From Pusillimonas sp. DMV24BSW_D (GTDB taxonomy: Bacteria > Pseudomonadota > Gammaproteobacteria > Burkholderiales > Burkholderiaceae_B): a stretch of 64,000 nucleotides of DNA. Positions 62,515 to 64,000 of this stretch are shown one piece after another (the stretch's first letter is position 1; each line of letters opens with the position of its first letter). The stretch spans positions 1,984,001 through 2,048,000 of the forward strand of contig NZ_CP049990.1 in assembly GCF_011388195.1 (NCBI RefSeq), in the 5' to 3' direction. Under the pieces are notes generated by a model. That model had not been told where the DNA came from. It made no database searches and was given only the letters and a program-made list of their open reading frames with translations. The position numbers and the translations under genes were made by a program.

Positions 62515-63809
62515 CAGGAGATCTGGCTGTCGGTGTCTGGTGTTCGGTTGCGTTACTTGCATTAATTGCATTACGTATTCCAATTGCCGTTGCCATGATG
62601 CTTACAGCCGTAACGGGTATTTATCTTGTACAAGGTGAGTTTGCGGCGTGGTTTCAATTGGCCGGGGCCCCTATTAACGTCACTATTTATGGCCTTTCGG
62701 TTATCCCGTTGTTCATTTTAATGGGTAACCTGGCCGCCTATGCCGGGCTCAGTCGAGACTTGTTTCTTTTGGCCAGTAGGTGGGTGGGGCGGATGCCGGG
62801 AGGCCTCTGTGTTTCAACTATTCTTGCCTGTGCGGGCTTTTCCACGCTTTCGGGCTCTTCACTTGCCACTGCGGCGACAATCGGTCGGATCTCCATTGGC
62901 GAAATGCTGAATCGTGGTTATAGTCCCGCCATTTCTTCGGGCACCATTGCTGCTGGAGGTACGATTGGAATTCTTATTCCGCCTTCTGTAATGCTTGTTG
63001 TATATGGTTTGCTTACCGAGCAATCTATTCGTGAAATGTTTGCGGCAGGCATATTGCCGGGTATTTTGTTAACCCTTACGTTTGTTATTACCGTTATTGT
63101 TTGGGTCGGACTGCGCCCCGCCAGTGCGCCGCGTGCTGATCCCAATGATCCCCGGCTCGACGTTCCCAAGGCCGGCGTGCTTAGCCTGGTGGGTTTGGTG
63201 GTCATTGTGTTGGGCGGTTTGTACGCAGGGTACTTTACCGCGACAGAGTCGGCGGCTGTCGGTACGCTTGGAACATTAATTATTGCGTGGTTTCGTGGAG
63301 GGTTATCCTGGACTAATCTTGCAGGTGCGCTTTGTGAAACGGCCGGCACTTCGGCCATGATTTTTTTTATTATTATCGGCTCAGCGCTTTATGCAACGTT
63401 TCTTTCCGTAACGGGTATTTCCGGTGCATTACGGGATTTCGTCATCGGGTTGGACGTTGCGCCCATTTGGGTGCTGGCTGCTATTCTGGCAGTTTACATT
63501 GTGTTAGGGTGCTTCATGGACTCGATGGGGATGATTTTGTTAACTATCCCCGTTTTTTATCCAGTTACGGTTGCGTTGGGTATCGATCCGATACTTTTCG
63601 GTGTGTTGGTTGTAATGGTGGTTGAAGTGGGTTTAATTACGCCGCCTTTAGGCATGAACATTTTCATTGTGCGTTCAGTCGCGCCCGAGGTGCCAGTGCA
63701 AAAGATATTTTTGGGTGCGCTGCCATTTGTGCTGGCTTTTTTGGTATCAGTCGCACTCGTGACTTCCATACCCGGCCTTGCGCTTTGGTTGCCGGGTTTA
63801 ATGAAGTAG
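62511..63809 (+). CDS. dctM: TRAP transporter large permease DctM
   Basis: The 432-residue large permease has about 12 membrane helices and typical segments VIPLFILMGNLA, FSTLSGSSLATAATIG, GGTIGILIPPSVMLVVYG and GCFMDSMGMILLTIPVFYPV. ATG 62511 overlaps the dctQ stop; the frame upstream of it is the antiphase part of dctQ. It completes the transporter of dctP and dctQ. Confidence 0.9.
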   Translation: MTGDLAVGVWCSVALLALIALRIPIAVAMMLTAVTGIYLVQGEFAAWFQLAGAPINVTIYGLSVIPLFILMGNLAAYAGLSRDLFLLASRWVGRMPGGLCVSTILACAGFSTLSGSSLATAATIGRISIGEMLNRGYSPAISSGTIAAGGTIGILIPPSVMLVVYGLLTEQSIREMFAAGILPGILLTLTFVITVIVWVGLRPASAPRADPNDPRLDVPKAGVLSLVGLVVIVLGGLYAGYFTATESAAVGTLGTLIIAWFRGGLSWTNLAGALCETAGTSAMIFFIIIGSALYATFLSVTGISGALRDFVIGLDVAPIWVLAAILAVYIVLGCFMDSMGMILLTIPVFYPVTVALGIDPILFGVLVVMVVEVGLITPPLGMNIFIVRSVAPEVPVQKIFLGALPFVLAFLVSVALVTSIPGLALWLPGLMK

Positions 63810-63816
63810 TACGGTG

Positions 63817-64000
63817 ATGGTTAAAATTTCTGTTGGTGTTTCGGCTGACAACAGTGTCAGTGCGGCGCATATTCGTGAGTTACTCGAGCTATTTAACGAG
63901 GCGCAGCAGTGCCACGAACCAATTTGTTTTGTGCCTAAAAACGCAGGTCGTTTTTTTTGCTCTGGTTTTGATCTTGCTGAGTTGATTAAACTGCCGGATC
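63817..64000 (+). CDS. Enoyl-CoA hydratase/isomerase family protein (partial, right edge)
   Basis: The first 61 residues run off the window. MVKISVGVSADNSV and the crotonase-like FCSGFDLAELI show a crotonase-fold protein. Seven bases separate it from the dctM stop, so it is probably co-transcribed with the transporter. A GTG one codon earlier is an alternative start. Confidence 0.7.
   Translation, partial: MVKISVGVSADNSVSAAHIRELLELFNEAQQCHEPICFVPKNAGRFFCSGFDLAELIKLPD

Overview
The window reads as an ordinary chromosomal segment of a betaproteobacterium in Burkholderiales, most likely an Alcaligenaceae relative with moderate GC (about 50-55% by eye, so not Bordetella itself). This is inferred from protein resemblance and gene order (exbB-exbD-lpxK-Trm112-kdsB-adk, dapC-dapD-dapE-prmB, ileS-lspA, tig-clpP-clpX-lon, a bo3 oxidase operon); no database search was possible. 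Coding density is high, overlaps of 1-11 bases inside operons are common, and no prophage, IS element or CRISPR array was found.

Layout. 0-3.5 kb: a MocA-like nucleotidyltransferase, argG, argF (reverse) and a DUF3579 gene. 3.5-5.4 kb: a complete group IIC-type intron with its reverse transcriptase/maturase, inserted directly behind the DUF3579 terminator. 5.5-12.1 kb, reverse strand: rpsT, then murJ, an SDR dehydrogenase, adk, kdsB, a Trm112-like protein, lpxK, exbD and exbB, a cell-envelope block. 12.1-12.6 kb: a non-coding, AT-rich gap with DnaA-box-like sites. 12.6-16.7 kb: xseA, sodB, a PcaF-type thiolase, then a DUF192 gene and a cold-shock gene on the reverse strand. 16.9-23.3 kb: clpS, clpA, pqiA, pqiB, pqiC. 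23.4-30.0 kb, reverse: dut, dedA, coaBC, lspA, ileS, ribF. 30.1-35.8 kb: purN, an RsmB-like methyltransferase, a fatty-acid desaturase and uvrD. 35.8-41.9 kb, reverse: a YheS-like ABC-F ATPase, prmB, dapE, dapD, dapC. 42.0 kb: tRNA-Leu(UAG). 42.1-48.8 kb, reverse: an AT-rich FUSC exporter, NDH-2, then cyoD, cyoC, cyoB, cyoA. 48.9-54.6 kb: a LuxR-type regulator divergent from a small catabolic cluster (solute-binding protein, acyl-CoA ligase, crotonase, SDR). 54.7-60.7 kb: tig-clpP-clpX-lon. 61-64 kb: a TRAP transporter (dctP, dctQ, dctM) and the start of another crotonase.

How the genes fit together. Most loci are housekeeping: arginine and lysine/diaminopimelate synthesis, lipid A/KDO and lipid II handling, CoA and flavin synthesis, proteolysis (ClpAPS, ClpXP, Lon, trigger factor) and respiration (NDH-2 feeding quinol to a cytochrome bo3 oxidase). 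The accessory content is two organic-acid uptake/CoA-degradation clusters on either side of tig-lon, the intron, and the AT-rich FUSC gene next to the tRNA. The points most worth checking are a run of ten G inside uvrD (possible mutator switch), the cold-shock gene's terminator lying inside the signal-peptide codons of the next gene, the DnaA-box cluster at 12.3 kb, and the 20-bp dyad between the LuxR-type regulator and its presumed target cluster. I did not find a clearly new multi-gene system.
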